Translations under genes and position numbers: made by a program
Part shown: in pieces, positions 26,947 to 37,263 of the stretch
Position numbering within the stretch: the first letter of the stretch is position 1
Layout of the letters: each line of letters opens with the position of its first letter
The notes under the pieces: model-generated
Database searches by the model: none
What the model saw: only the letters and a program-made list of their open reading frames with translations
What the model was told of the DNA's origin: nothing
DNA from: Undibacterium pigrum
Lineage (GTDB): Bacteria; Pseudomonadota; Gammaproteobacteria; Burkholderiales; Burkholderiaceae_D
Assembly: GCF_003201815.1 (NCBI RefSeq)
Contig: NZ_QJKB01000001.1
Span: 1,116,001 to 1,180,000, forward strand
DNA: 64,000 nt
Direction: 5' to 3'

Positions 26947-28293
26947 TCAGTTTTTACGAAACCGCCATAGTGCTATGACACCAAAAACAGCCGCAAAAGC
27001 CAGTTGCACACCTACCGCAGGCAAGGCTGCATCCAGCCCCAGTCCACGCCATGTCATGGCATCCAGACCATCCACGGCCCAGCGCGTGGGCACGGCCAGT
27101 GTCGCCGTTTGCAGCCACTGCGGGAACATGAAAGATGGCATCCAGGCACCACTCAGCATCACCATGATCAGGGTCGCGAATACAGAGATGCCACGCGCTG
27201 CCTCAGGTGTTTTGCCAAAGGCGGCAATCAATAAACCAAAGCTCGCTGTCATGAGTGAGAATGAAATGACCACAGCAATAAACCCAGGCAGGCTACCTGC
27301 AATATGCACTTTAAACACCAGAACAGCGACCAGGAAGATGAAACACATGAGAAAGCAGGCTATCAGCGCACAAGACAAGGCCCTGGCTATCAATACGGTA
27401 TTCAAGCCTACCGGGGCCGCCAGCAGGCGATTCCACAAACCCAGTCGCCGCGCCATCAATACACCTATCCCTGCATCAATCGCCATGAACAAAATAAACT
27501 GCACACTCATGCCTGCAAATGAATGAGCATAGCCATTGTATTTATTGGCAGCGGGGTCGCCTGCGGTCATTGCCTGATCCCTGGTGACGAATGGCATGCT
27601 CAGTCCAGCATTTGCATTGCCAGCATTTGTATTTCCAGCGTTTGCATTTTCTGCCGCAGCTGAAGCACTTGCCGCGCCAGCGCCCTTGGCTGTCTGTTGA
27701 CTCAGCTGGAATTTTTTCAGGCTGCCAAGAAAATCATGCAATTCCCCTGCTTCCTTATTACTCTTATCCACCTTCTCCAAATCTTGCAAAGTCTGGTCAA
27801 CAAAATTGCTTCCGCTTTTACCGTTGAACATTTCAGCACTAACGCTTTGCATGACTTGCTGCGTCAGCATGCCCTTGACCATCGCCAGCACAGCTGTTTG
27901 CGAAGGGTCATAGAAAATGGCGAGTTCAGGTTTTTCCTTACCACCAAATAATGCCCCACCTGCACGTTCGCCAAATTTCTCAGGTATCAGCACTGCCATG
28001 TTGAGCTTGCCCTTCAATACCAGAGCCTTGGCCTCTTCCAAGGGCAGTTCTTTGACCAGCAAAGTGGGTTCGTCTTTCAAGCCTTTTACTATTTTCTGGC
28101 TGATGACATGATTATCCTGGCTGATTACTGCGATCTCTATCTTTGCTGCGTCTTTTGTGTCCTTGCCACCAGTGACAAATCCAAAGAAAGCCCCCAGCAA
28201 GATGGGCATGACCAAATTGAGCAACAAGGCACGGCGGTCTGCCAAAAACAGTATCAGGTCTTTCCGTATCAATGCAATCAAGGCGGTCATCAT
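26947..28293 (-). CDS. ABC-2 type transporter permease
   Basis: Export permease of 448 residues with the ABC2_membrane_3 layout. One membrane segment lies at about 20-40, a large extracytoplasmic domain at about 45-265, then five membrane segments at about 270-445. The extracytoplasmic part contains an Ala/Gly/Asn-rich linker (around residues 205-230) encoded by a 15-bp triplicated repeat. It follows the ATPase gene by 50 bp, and the pair forms a two-gene exporter of YhhJ/NatB-like type. The cargo is not evident. Confidence 0.88.
   Translation of the reverse strand: MMTALIALIRKDLILFLADRRALLLNLVMPILLGAFFGFVTGGKDTKDAAKIEIAVISQDNHVISQKIVKGLKDEPTLLVKELPLEEAKALVLKGKLNMAVLIPEKFGERAGGALFGGKEKPELAIFYDPSQTAVLAMVKGMLTQQVMQSVSAEMFNGKSGSNFVDQTLQDLEKVDKSNKEAGELHDFLGSLKKFQLSQQTAKGAGAASASAAAENANAGNTNAGNANAGLSMPFVTRDQAMTAGDPAANKYNGYAHSFAGMSVQFILFMAIDAGIGVLMARRLGLWNRLLAAPVGLNTVLIARALSCALIACFLMCFIFLVAVLVFKVHIAGSLPGFIAVVISFSLMTASFGLLIAAFGKTPEAARGISVFATLIMVMLSGAWMPSFMFPQWLQTATLAVPTRWAVDGLDAMTWRGLGLDAALPAVGVQLAFAAVFGVIALWRFRKN
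27605..27649 (-). repeat. 15-bp repeat, three tandem copies, inside the ABC permease gene
   Basis: Three copies of a 15-base unit (plus-strand CCAGCATTTGCATTG with 2 or 3 substitutions between copies) encode NANAG-NTNAG-NANAG in a periplasmic linker. Because the unit is a multiple of 3, copy changes keep the frame. Confidence 0.85.
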
Positions 28294-28343
28294 ATTCCCT
28301 CAGTCATTCACAGTCTTACGGCATCGTTTTAAGCAAGCTGATT

Positions 28344-29291
28344 TCAATCGCGCAAACTACGTCCGGTCAGCGTCAGGAATACTGCTTCGAGATTGGTCTT
28401 CGCAGTCGCAAAATGGCCAGTCTTGTAACCTGCCTTGGCAAGCCAGTTGAGCAGACCCACCGCCACTTCATGTTCAGTCAGCGCCACATCCAGATGCTTG
28501 CCTTGATCAGACATATGCACGCTGTCCACACCGGGCAAGATACTCAGGGCGGCAACATCAGTCTCTGCAATTGCAGTCAGCAAATCCAGCCTTAATGCCG
28601 CTTTTGCGGGCAGGCGGCGATACAGGTCTGCCGGGGTTTCATTGGCGATGACTTTACCATGATCGATAATCACGATATGGTCAGCCAGTCGCTCGACCTC
28701 TTCCATGTAATGACTGGTATAGATCAGCGTACGTCCTTGTGATTTCAAAACATCCAGACTATCAAAAATCGCATTGCGACTTTGCGGATCAACACCTACT
28801 GTCGGTTCATCAAGTATCAATAATTCAGGGTCATGTAACAGTGCTGCCGCGATATTCAGACGACGCTTCATCCCACCAGAAAATGTCGATGGCTTGTCAC
28901 CTGCCCTGTCGAGCAGATTAACCAGATCAAGCACGGCATCGCAACGCTGCTGCAACTTGCCACCAGAGAGTCCGTACAAGGCACCGAATAATTTCAGATT
29001 TTCTCTGGCTGACAGATCTTCATATAGCGCCAGATCTTGTGGCACCAGGCCAATCTTGAATTTGACGGCATTATTACCCGCGCCCATGGTTTGTCCATCC
29101 AGCAACACCTTGCCCTGATCTGGCTGCAGCAAGCCACAAATCATGCTGACCGTGGTTGACTTGCCTGCACCATTTGGCCCCAGCAAACCCAGCGTCTGGC
29201 CCCGCATGACAGAAAAGGAAACATCATCAACAACCTTGCGTGCAGCATAAGCCTTGGTCAAATGTTGAACATCCAGCAGCGCGCTTGTCAT
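28344..29291 (-). CDS. ABC transporter ATP-binding protein (ABC-2 exporter)
   Basis: ATPase of 315 residues that should drive the adjacent permease. Walker A GPNGAGKST is near residue 38, the signature FSGGMKRRLNIA near residue 138, Walker B LLILDEPTVGVDP near residue 158 and the switch His in TSHYMEEVE near residue 192. The C-terminal ~90 residues form the extension typical of CcmA/NatA-type exporters. First gene of the two-gene unit; the intergenic region to purF (29292-29536) holds only the purF terminator. Confidence 0.93.
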   Translation of the reverse strand: MTSALLDVQHLTKAYAARKVVDDVSFSVMRGQTLGLLGPNGAGKSTTVSMICGLLQPDQGKVLLDGQTMGAGNNAVKFKIGLVPQDLALYEDLSARENLKLFGALYGLSGGKLQQRCDAVLDLVNLLDRAGDKPSTFSGGMKRRLNIAAALLHDPELLILDEPTVGVDPQSRNAIFDSLDVLKSQGRTLIYTSHYMEEVERLADHIVIIDHGKVIANETPADLYRRLPAKAALRLDLLTAIAETDVAALSILPGVDSVHMSDQGKHLDVALTEHEVAVGLLNWLAKAGYKTGHFATAKTNLEAVFLTLTGRSLRD

Positions 29292-29457
29292 GGGAATGCC
29301 TTTATTGAAGAAGCAGTGTCAACAATGGTAGTTCAAACAATGCTTTTACGGCAAACAAGTCGGCAAACCTGGAACCAGATAGCAACAAATATCGCCGTTA
29401 TGGCACTAAATTTATAGAAAAATTACGGATTTATCGTTTTTTCGCACGCCTACAATA

Positions 29458-29493
29458 ACAAAAGCCTGCGCGCTCAATGCGTGCAGGCTTTTG
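29458..29493 (-). terminator. Rho-independent terminator of purF
   Basis: AAAAGCCTGC / GCAGGCTTTT stem; the minus-strand copy ends in TTTTGTTATTG after the purF stop, so it closes the trpF-purF block. Confidence 0.8.
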
Positions 29494-29536
29494 TCGCCAT
29501 GCCAATTACTATTAACAGTTTAGCTTAGGTTGCTCT

Positions 29537-31054
29537 TCAATCTGCAGCAGCCAGATTCAAATTCAACTGTGAACGCAGCAAATCTTCAGTATCCGGGCGC
29601 GGGCTATTGCGTGCCGTTTCCAGCTTGTCTAGATAACCTGGTGTGACATCGCCTGTAATATAAAAACCATCAAAGCAGGAAGCTTCTATGTTTTTCAACA
29701 ATGGATTCACATCAGAAATCGAACGCTTCATGGCAGCGACATCCTGATAAACCAGAGCGTCTGCCGTGATTTCGCGACAAACTTCTTCTTCACTACGGCC
29801 ATAAGCAATCAATTCACTACGGGTAGGCATGTCGATACCGTAGACGTTAGGGAATTGCACTGGTGGTGCAGCAGAAGCAAAAATCACGCGCTTGGCGCCA
29901 GATTCACGTGCCATTTGCACGATTTCACGGCTGGTAGTGCCACGAACGATAGAGTCATCGACCAGCAAAACGCTTTTGCCCTTGAATTCAGAACCGATGG
30001 CATTGAGTTTCTGACGCACAGATTTGCGACGTATCGCCTGGCCTGGCATCATGAAAGTACGGCCTATGTAGCGATTCTTGATAAAGCCTTCGCGATAATC
30101 CAGGTTCAGTTTCAGTGCCAGTTCCATCGCTGATGGACGGGAAGAATCAGGGATAGGCATGACCACATCAATTTCACCATCGCGGAATTGATTACGTACT
30201 TTCTCGGCCAGGTATTCCCCCATTTTCAGGCGTGTCAGGTAAACCGAAGCACCATCGATAATGGAATCAGGACGAGCCAGATAGACATATTCAAATGCAC
30301 ATGGATTCAGACTAGGATTGTCCGCACATTGCTGGGTATGCAGCTTGCCATCCATGTCGATGAACAGGGCTTCACCCGGTTCAACATCACGCAGGAACTT
30401 GAAGCCCAGGCCTTCAAGGGCAACAGATTCGCTGGCGATCATGTATTCAGCACCGTTGTCAGTTTGTGAAACACCGACGCACAAAGGACGGATACCAAAT
30501 GGATCACGGAAAGCCAGTAAGCCATAACCAGAGATTTGCGCAACAACGGCATAGGAGCCACGCACGCGCCTGTGCAGCATGGATACCGCACGGAACAGGC
30601 CTTCAGGGTCCAGCGAATAACCACTGGTGACTTCCTGTATCTGATGCGCGAGGATATTGAGCAAGACTTCAGAGTCAGAATCTGTATTCAGATGACGGCG
30701 GTCATTCTTGAACAATTCTATCTTCAGTTCTACCGCATTGGTCAGGTTACCATTGTGTGCCAGCACGATACCAAACGGTGCATTGACATAAAACGGTTGT
30801 GCCTCTTCTTCGCTGGTAGAACCGGCAGTTGGATAACGCACCTGACCAATGCCGACATTACCCGGCAGAGAACGCATATTGCGGGTACGGAAAACGTCAC
30901 GCACCAGACCATTCGCTTTATGCATGGCAAATTTATTGCCATGATTTGTTGCGATACCGGCTGCATCCTGACCGCGATGCTGCAACAACAGCAGCGCGTC
31001 ATAAATCAATTGATTGACAGGATTATTTGAAAATACGCCTACGATGCCACACAT
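29537..31054 (-). CDS. purF: Amidophosphoribosyltransferase
   Basis: First committed step of purine synthesis: PRPP + glutamine to 5-phosphoribosylamine. It has 505 residues. Cys2 (MCGIVGV) is the N-terminal nucleophile of the glutaminase domain, LLQHRGQDAAGIAT follows, and the PRPP loop LLVDDSIVRGTTSREI is near residue 360. It is preceded by cvpA by 22 bp; the purF-cvpA link is widely conserved in proteobacteria. Confidence 0.97.
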   Translation of the reverse strand: MCGIVGVFSNNPVNQLIYDALLLLQHRGQDAAGIATNHGNKFAMHKANGLVRDVFRTRNMRSLPGNVGIGQVRYPTAGSTSEEEAQPFYVNAPFGIVLAHNGNLTNAVELKIELFKNDRRHLNTDSDSEVLLNILAHQIQEVTSGYSLDPEGLFRAVSMLHRRVRGSYAVVAQISGYGLLAFRDPFGIRPLCVGVSQTDNGAEYMIASESVALEGLGFKFLRDVEPGEALFIDMDGKLHTQQCADNPSLNPCAFEYVYLARPDSIIDGASVYLTRLKMGEYLAEKVRNQFRDGEIDVVMPIPDSSRPSAMELALKLNLDYREGFIKNRYIGRTFMMPGQAIRRKSVRQKLNAIGSEFKGKSVLLVDDSIVRGTTSREIVQMARESGAKRVIFASAAPPVQFPNVYGIDMPTRSELIAYGRSEEEVCREITADALVYQDVAAMKRSISDVNPLLKNIEASCFDGFYITGDVTPGYLDKLETARNSPRPDTEDLLRSQLNLNLAAAD

Positions 31055-31076
31055 GGTGGACTCCTAAAAAAAACAA

Positions 31077-31565
31077 TTAAAACTTTACATGCTCCGAAAC
31101 CGAGGTCGGCAACAGCGGTATCACTGTGCGCGCTGCAGCTTCTGCGAGCGGACTGAGCCAGGCTTCAGTCCAGAATGTCTGCTGGGGTATGGATGTCATC
31201 CCGCATACCAGAACGCCAGCCAGCACCAGAATACAACCCCGTGCCAGGCCAAACAGTCCACCCAGACCGCGGTCTGCCAAGGTCAGGCCACTGGCCTTGA
31301 TCAGGGCATCCACCGCCAGCATGATGAGCGCCATGATCAGGCGCACCCCAATGAACAGTGCAATGAAGGCCACGATCAGGCGCAACATTTGTCCGGGCAC
31401 TACAGACGGCAACCAGGTCGCCAATACATCACTATAGGCATTGGCAATCACAAATGCGACTATCCAGCTGACCAGTGACAAAATTTCTTTAATTAAACCG
31501 CGCAACGTACTGATCACGATAGAACAAACCAGGATCAGGAGCACGAGATAATCAAACAAGGTCAC
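31077..31565 (-). CDS. cvpA: CvpA family membrane protein
   Basis: Inner-membrane protein of 162 residues with about four membrane segments (5-22, 28-45, 62-85, 100-120). CvpA is needed for colicin V production in E. coli and for resistance to bile-type stress, with an unclear molecular role. Its place between the SPOR-domain gene and purF is conserved and supports the call. No unusual residues were noticed. Confidence 0.92.
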   Translation of the reverse strand: MTLFDYLVLLILVCSIVISTLRGLIKEILSLVSWIVAFVIANAYSDVLATWLPSVVPGQMLRLIVAFIALFIGVRLIMALIMLAVDALIKASGLTLADRGLGGLFGLARGCILVLAGVLVCGMTSIPQQTFWTEAWLSPLAEAAARTVIPLLPTSVSEHVKF

Positions 31566-31584
31566 GCCAGATATTCCTTACTTA

Positions 31585-32622
31585 CTAGTTAGGCGGCAAG
31601 CTGGCACTCAAACCCAGCTTGCTCAATTTGGCGCGCATTTTATCTGCCTCTTCCTTTGATGCAAAGGGGCCAACCCTGATTCTTGTCACTTCGCCATTCG
31701 TCGTGATGATTTTTTGTGTATAGGAACGGATATTGGCAGCATTGAGTTTCGCTTGCACTTCATCGACTTTGGACTGAGTAGAAAATGCACCCGCCTGCAC
31801 TGTATAAGATGATTTTTCAGCTGGTTTTTCAGCAGATTCAGGCTTGCTGACAACTGGCTTGGCTACCGGAGGCGCTTTACCTTCAAGTATGGCCAAAGCA
31901 CGGGCAGCTTCGTCATCGCCGCTGCCAGGTTTGGCAACAGCAGGTTTTGCTTCAGTCTTGACTGGCTTGGCTTCGGCTTGCTTTGCTTCAGGTTTAATTT
32001 CAGCTTTAGCCTCGTTTCTTGCCGTCACGACTTCCTTCTCCACCGGCTTGGAAGGAGTTTGTATGGGCTTTACCTCAACTTTTGGCTCAGGCTTGGCTTC
32101 CACTTTTGCAAGCGGCTTGGTTTCTGTTTTTATTTCAGGTTTATTCGGGACAGTAGCGGGCGCAACTGTAGTCGTGGCCGTTTTTATCTGTCTGTCCGCA
32201 TTCTCATTTGCGGCAACTTTGTTTTTTGGCAAAGCTGGCACTTCTATGATCTCTTCTGGTGGCTCAACTGGCAGCGAACTCCGGGTTTTGGGCGCTACAA
32301 CATCCGCCGCATCTGCCACTTTGTCCTTGGACGGGATACGGATGCTGATATCATCAGCCAAAGGCTTGGGGTCAGAATCCAGTATCATGGGCAAACCTAT
32401 GATGGCAGCCAATGCCAGGGCAACTGCGCCTATCAGGCGACGCCTGGCGCGTTTTTTTTCTGGCAGTATGGGATCATTGACCTTGGAGCGCCTTCTGGGC
32501 TCGGCCTTTTTTGTCCTGGAACGAGTTTCAATACTCTCTTCTTCGGCGCGGGAACGGAATTCGCCACTGTCCTGAGTATCGGAAGTTTCTTGCTTCTGTG
32601 TAAAACGCGAGAGCAAACCCAT
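31585..32622 (-). CDS. SPOR-domain cell-division protein (DedD-like)
   Basis: Single-pass inner-membrane protein of 345 residues. It has a short cytosolic basic N-terminus, a membrane segment at about 66-86 (RRRLIGAVALALAAIIGL), a long periplasmic linker rich in Lys/Pro/Glu/Ala repeats (about 150-250) and a C-terminal SPOR domain (about 265-345; YTVQAGAFST to RVGPFASKEEADKMRAKL). SPOR domains bind denuded septal peptidoglycan. Position between folC and cvpA matches dedD in other proteobacteria. ATG at 32622 is preferred to TTG at 32628. Confidence 0.9.
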   Translation of the reverse strand: MGLLSRFTQKQETSDTQDSGEFRSRAEEESIETRSRTKKAEPRRRSKVNDPILPEKKRARRRLIGAVALALAAIIGLPMILDSDPKPLADDISIRIPSKDKVADAADVVAPKTRSSLPVEPPEEIIEVPALPKNKVAANENADRQIKTATTTVAPATVPNKPEIKTETKPLAKVEAKPEPKVEVKPIQTPSKPVEKEVVTARNEAKAEIKPEAKQAEAKPVKTEAKPAVAKPGSGDDEAARALAILEGKAPPVAKPVVSKPESAEKPAEKSSYTVQAGAFSTQSKVDEVQAKLNAANIRSYTQKIITTNGEVTRIRVGPFASKEEADKMRAKLSKLGLSASLPPN

Positions 32623-32684
32623 GTGCAAATTTCTGGTTAGTTAGCCAAGGGGCTTGTCATCAACAAACCCTCTGGCAAAAAACA

Positions 32685-33974
32685 TCAATGGAGTGCCGAA
32701 CGGCGGGCGGGCATCACACCTGCAACCGTCAGGAAAGATCCAAAGACCACTATTCTATCATTTTCGCCCGCTTTGCTGATGGCTGCCGCATAAGCCTGCT
32801 CTGGTGTATCAAAACCAGTGACAGTTTTTTCGGTATCTGCCAGCACTCCGGCTGCAATCAATTTGTCTTTCAACACCTCAATTGGGGCTGCCCGCGGCAA
32901 AGGCAAGGCCGTGATGTACCAGTGATCAACTTTATCTTTCAGTTGAGCAATCACGCCATCGATATCTTTATCCAGCATGGAACCAAATACTGCATAGGTA
33001 TAGGCATGAAAGCCCATATTGTCGAGATTTTGCGCCAGCGTAGCCGCTGCGTGCGGATTATGCGCCACATCCAGCACCACGGTCGGGCGACCAGGCATAA
33101 CCTGGAAACGCCCCGGCAAATCTACCATGACCAGACCAGTACGCACTTCTTGCGCGCCAACTGGCAATTCCAGCTTCAGGGCCTCCAGCGCAGCCAGTAC
33201 AGCAGACGCATTCAAGAGCTGATTGGCGCCACGCAGACTGGGGTAGCCGAGGGAATTACGGCGCTGGCTGCGGCCTGCAAAATTCCACTGTTGCTTGTCA
33301 CCGTTATAGTTGAAATCTCGTCCAAACAGCCATAGATCAGCACCTATGGCATTGGCATGATCGATCAGGGACTGAGGCGGCAAAGGATCGCCACAAATCG
33401 CAGCCTTACCCGGACGAAAGATGCCAGCTTTTTCAAATCCTATCTTTTCTCGGGTATCGCCAAGGTAATCAATATGATCGATATCGATACTGGTGACGAT
33501 GGAGACATCGGCATCAATGACATTCACCGCATCCAGGCGACCACCGAGGCCAACTTCAAGGATGACCACATCGAGCCTGGCATCAGCCAGCAATTTGCAA
33601 ATTGCCAGGGTAGTAAATTCAAAGTAAGTCAGCGAGATATCACCACGTGCCTCTTCAACGGCATTGAAAGTGGAAATGAAAACATCATCCTTGACCATCT
33701 CGCCATTGATGCGGGCACGTTCATTGAAGTCAAGGAAATGCGGCTTGCTGTACAGGCCAACACGGTAACCAGCCTGCATCAGCACCGCTTCCAGCATGGC
33801 GCAGGTAGAACCTTTGCCATTGGTGCCCGCGACCATGATGACAGGACAATCATAGTGGATGGCCAGTTTGTTCTTGACCGCAGCAACGCGGTCCAGGCCC
33901 ATATCAATTTCTTTGGAATGGCGGGTTTCGAGTACGGCCAGCCAGTCAGCCAGGGTGGCAGGTAAATTTGTCAT
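32685..33974 (-). CDS. folC: Bifunctional folylpolyglutamate synthase / dihydrofolate synthase
   Basis: Adds glutamate to dihydropteroate and extends folate polyglutamate tails, using ATP. It has 429 residues. The Mur-ligase P-loop GTNGKGSTCAMLEA is near residue 48, and SIDIDHIDYLGDTREKIGFEKAGIFRPG near residue 165 carries the Mg and carbamylated-Lys region. The C-terminal domain starts around 290 (PGRFQVMPGRPTVVLDVAHNP). It is separated from upstream accD by a hairpin at 33979. Confidence 0.96.
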   Translation of the reverse strand: MTNLPATLADWLAVLETRHSKEIDMGLDRVAAVKNKLAIHYDCPVIMVAGTNGKGSTCAMLEAVLMQAGYRVGLYSKPHFLDFNERARINGEMVKDDVFISTFNAVEEARGDISLTYFEFTTLAICKLLADARLDVVILEVGLGGRLDAVNVIDADVSIVTSIDIDHIDYLGDTREKIGFEKAGIFRPGKAAICGDPLPPQSLIDHANAIGADLWLFGRDFNYNGDKQQWNFAGRSQRRNSLGYPSLRGANQLLNASAVLAALEALKLELPVGAQEVRTGLVMVDLPGRFQVMPGRPTVVLDVAHNPHAAATLAQNLDNMGFHAYTYAVFGSMLDKDIDGVIAQLKDKVDHWYITALPLPRAAPIEVLKDKLIAAGVLADTEKTVTGFDTPEQAYAAAISKAGENDRIVVFGSFLTVAGVMPARRSALH

Positions 33975-33978
33975 AAGA

Positions 33979-34010
33979 TAAAAAAAGCCCGAACAAAATG
34001 CTTCGGGCTT
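33979..34010 (-). terminator. Rho-independent terminator between accD and folC
   Basis: Minus-strand stem AAGCCCGAAG / TTCGGGCTT followed by a run of seven T. It lies 20 bp after accD and 5 bp before the folC start, so it probably reduces transcription into folC. Confidence 0.8.
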
Positions 34011-34029
34011 ATTGGATATTCACTATAAA

Positions 34030-34905
34030 TCAGGAGGATACTGCTTCAGCGGGCTGGTTTTGCAACAGCGCCAGCAAACGCGCGATTTCTTCACGCATTT
34101 TGCGACGGTCAACGATCATGTCAATTGCGCCCTTTTGCAGCAGGAATTCAGAACGCTGGAAGCCTTCCGGCAATTTTTCACGCACAGTATTTTCAATCAC
34201 GCGCGGGCCAGCAAAGCCGATCAAAGCCTTGGGCTCGGCAATCACCACGTCACCCAAAAAGGCGAAAGAAGCGGAAACACCACCCATGGTAGGGTCAGTC
34301 AGCACAGAGATGAAAGGCAGTTTCTTTTCAGACAGCTTGGTCAGCATGGAAGTGGTTTTTGCCATCTGCATCAGGGACAACAAGCCCTCTTGCATACGTG
34401 CACCACCAGTAGCGGTAAAGCAGATGAAAGGTACTTTTTGTTCCAGCGCGGCTTGCGCGCCACGCACGAAGCGCTCACCAACAACAGAACCCATGGAGCC
34501 GCCCATGAATTCAAATTCAAAGCAAGCTGCCACCACAGGCACGGCCATGATGGAACCACCCATGACGACCATGGCATCAGTCTCACCTGTAGTTTCCAGC
34601 GCATCTTTCAAACGGTCAGGGTATTTTTTGCTGTCTTTGAATTTCAGCGTATCGATAGGCAAGACTTCCTGGCCGATTTCATAACGGCCGCCTGCATCGA
34701 GCAAGGCATCCAGGCGCTCACGTGCACCTATGCGCAAATGATGGCTGCATTTGGGGCAAACATGGATATTGGCTTCCAGATCAGAACGGTAGAGCACCGC
34801 TTCGCAAGAGGGACACTTGACCCACAAACCTTCAGGAATCGACTTACGATTTGCAGATTCCGAGCGTTGTATGCGCGGTGGTAACAGTTTTTCTAACCAA
34901 CTCAT
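34030..34905 (-). CDS. accD: Acetyl-CoA carboxylase carboxyltransferase subunit beta
   Basis: Subunit of the carboxyltransferase that makes malonyl-CoA for fatty acid synthesis. It has 291 residues. The N-terminal four-cysteine zinc ribbon (CPSCEAVL...CPKCSHHL) is near residues 34-56, and the crotonase-like core includes [14 protein letters not shown] near residue 165 and [16 protein letters not shown] near residue 206. AAGGAG precedes the ATG. It stands between trpA and folC, as in many proteobacteria. Confidence 0.97.
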   Translation of the reverse strand: MSWLEKLLPPRIQRSESANRKSIPEGLWVKCPSCEAVLYRSDLEANIHVCPKCSHHLRIGARERLDALLDAGGRYEIGQEVLPIDTLKFKDSKKYPDRLKDALETTGETDAMVVMGGSIMAVPVVAACFEFEFMGGSMGSVVGERFVRGAQAALEQKVPFICFTATGGARMQEGLLSLMQMAKTTSMLTKLSEKKLPFISVLTDPTMGGVSASFAFLGDVVIAEPKALIGFAGPRVIENTVREKLPEGFQRSEFLLQKGAIDMIVDRRKMREEIARLLALLQNQPAEAVSS

Positions 34906-34990
34906 GTTTTCTCCTTATGGCCGCCAGGCTGTCTTTTTAACAACCCAGCATCAGGTTCATTCTGGTAAAAGAACCAGTCAGGCGCGTATT

Positions 34991-35797
34991 TTACTCGTCC
35001 AAAGCCTGTCTGACACCAGAAATAAAGCTTTTCACTGCAGCAACTGCGGCAACTATGTCTCCACGCGGGGTATTTTCCAGTTCCTGGATGATACGCGAGC
35101 CTATTACCACGGCATCCGACACTGTGGAAATGGCTCTCGCCGTCGCTCCGTCACGTATGCCAAAGCCCACGCCCACCGGCACGCTGACATGCTTTTTGAT
35201 ACGCGGAATCATGGCGGCAACCGCATCCAGATCCAGCGCACCAGAACCGGTGACACCTTTCAGTGACACATAATACACATAACCACTGGCAATTTTACCA
35301 ACTTGCGCTATACGCTCATCAGTTGATGTAGGTGCCAGCAGGAAAATAGTATCCATCCCCTGTTGCTGCATTTTACTTGCAAATTCTTCACATTCTTCCG
35401 GCGGGTAATCTACTACCAGCACACCATCCACACCAACTTCAGCAGCCTTGGCGATGAATGCATCCTGTCCCATGCGCTCTATGGGATTGGCATAACCCAT
35501 GAGCACAACCGGTGTCTTTTGATTACTTTGCCGGAATTCGCGGACGAATTGTAATACATCCCGCAAGCCAACTCCAAATTGCAGCGCTCTTTCAGAAGCG
35601 CGCTGAATGACGGGACCATCTGCCATAGGGTCAGAAAACGGCACGCCCAGCTCAATAATATCGGCGCCGCCCTCGACCAGAGCATGCATTAAAGGCACAG
35701 TTAATTCAGGTGCAGGGTCACCTGCGGTGATGAAAGGGATCAAACCTTTTTTATTGCTTGCCGCCAAAGCAGCCATGGTATTTTGAATTCTTGACAT
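34991..35797 (-). CDS. trpA: Tryptophan synthase alpha chain
   Basis: Cleaves indole-3-glycerol phosphate to indole, channelled to the beta subunit. It has 268 residues in a TIM barrel. The catalytic Glu is in [17 protein letters not shown] near residue 50 and the catalytic Asp in [10 protein letters not shown] near residue 130 of the DGVL strand. It follows trpB after a gap of 138 bp, longer than usual for this pair, in which I see no gene or hairpin. Confidence 0.97.
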   Translation of the reverse strand: MSRIQNTMAALAASNKKGLIPFITAGDPAPELTVPLMHALVEGGADIIELGVPFSDPMADGPVIQRASERALQFGVGLRDVLQFVREFRQSNQKTPVVLMGYANPIERMGQDAFIAKAAEVGVDGVLVVDYPPEECEEFASKMQQQGMDTIFLLAPTSTDERIAQVGKIASGYVYYVSLKGVTGSGALDLDAVAAMIPRIKKHVSVPVGVGFGIRDGATARAISTVSDAVVIGSRIIQELENTPRGDIVAAVAAVKSFISGVRQALDE

Positions 35798-35935
35798 CTT
35801 GTTGGTCCTTATTTGATGCGCTATACGCTGTCCAGGACTTCATTCCTGCGATGGCATCAGTCTCAATTCTTAATAGGGAAGACATGCAGGTCGCACTCCT
35901 ATATGTATGCGCCCGCATGTATGCTCAAAGGCGAA

Positions 35936-37204
35936 TCAGAACTTCAACCCGGCACGTTCGGCCACGGTATGCATGTCCTTGTCACCACGGCCAGACAGAT
36001 TTGCCAGGACGATCTTATCCTTAGGCAAAGTCGCTGCCAGCTTAGCCGCATAGGCAAGAGCGTGGCTGGATTCCAGCGCAGGGATAATGCCCTCTATACG
36101 GCAACAGTCATGAAAAGCCTTGAGTGCCTCATCATCAGTAATGGTCACGTATTGCGCACGACCACTTTCTTTCAACCATGCGTGTTCAGGACCTACGCCT
36201 GGGTAATCAAGACCCGCCGACACAGAGTGCGTTTCGATGACCTGGCCATTTTCATCCTGCAGCAAGTAAGTACGGTTACCATGCAGTACGCCTGGTGAGC
36301 CGGCAGTCAAAGAAGCGGAATGCTTTCCACTGTCCAGCCCCTCGCCTGCAGCTTCCACACCGATGAGCCTGACTTGCTGATGATCAATGTAAGGATAAAA
36401 AATACCCATGGCATTTGAGCCACCACCTACGCAAGCCACCACATGGTCTGGCTGGCGGCCGGTTTGCTCAGGCATCTGCCACAGGCATTCTTCCCCTATC
36501 ACCGACTGAAAATCCCTGACCATCATGGGATAAGGATGCGGGCCAGCCACAGTGCCTATGATGTAAAAAGTATTATCGACGTTCGCGACCCAGTCACGCA
36601 TGGCTTCGTTCAGCGCATCTTTCAGGGTCTTGGAACCGGACTCTACCGGCACTACAGTCGCACCCAGTAATTTCATGCGATATACATTTTGCGCCTGGCG
36701 CTTGACGTCTTCCGACCCCATATACACCACGCATTCCAGACCAAAACGGGCGCAGATGGTGGCAGTGGCCACGCCGTGCTGGCCTGCGCCAGTCTCGGCA
36801 ATCACACGCGGCTTGCCCATGCGCTTGGCCAACAGAGCCTGGCCGATCACATTGTTAATCTTGTGCGCACCAGTATGATTCAAGTCTTCACGCTTGAAAT
36901 AGATTTGCGCCCCACCCATCAGATCAGACCAGCGTTTGGCGTGATACACAGGAGATGGACGACCGACAAAATACTTCAATTCATTGCGAAACTCTTCCAG
37001 AAACTCAGCATCATGCTGGAATTTGGCGTAGGCTTCTTTAAGCTCCGTCAGCGCATGAGTCAGCGTCTCGGACACGAAAGTGCCGCCGAACTGACCAAAA
37101 TGACCACGTGAATCGGGTAAATGATATTGAGCTGACTGGTAAATTGCCTGACCGGCGATAGACTGGCGCTCGAACTGAGCATCCAAAGGCTGGAGTTCTT
37201 TCAT
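35936..37204 (-). CDS. trpB: Tryptophan synthase beta chain
   Basis: PLP enzyme that condenses indole with serine to tryptophan. It has 422 residues. The PLP lysine is in [11 protein letters not shown] near residue 109, and the phosphate-binding loop [13 protein letters not shown] is near residue 258. There is an N-terminal extension of about 20 residues compared with E. coli TrpB. AAGGAAAG precedes the ATG. It lies between trpF and trpA. Confidence 0.97.
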   Translation of the reverse strand: MKELQPLDAQFERQSIAGQAIYQSAQYHLPDSRGHFGQFGGTFVSETLTHALTELKEAYAKFQHDAEFLEEFRNELKYFVGRPSPVYHAKRWSDLMGGAQIYFKREDLNHTGAHKINNVIGQALLAKRMGKPRVIAETGAGQHGVATATICARFGLECVVYMGSEDVKRQAQNVYRMKLLGATVVPVESGSKTLKDALNEAMRDWVANVDNTFYIIGTVAGPHPYPMMVRDFQSVIGEECLWQMPEQTGRQPDHVVACVGGGSNAMGIFYPYIDHQQVRLIGVEAAGEGLDSGKHSASLTAGSPGVLHGNRTYLLQDENGQVIETHSVSAGLDYPGVGPEHAWLKESGRAQYVTITDDEALKAFHDCCRIEGIIPALESSHALAYAAKLAATLPKDKIVLANLSGRGDKDMHTVAERAGLKF

Positions 37205-37263
37205 TTTCTTTCCTTCAAACTGGCTTGAAAGCGATGCAATGGGCAGCTACCCAAGCGACATCA

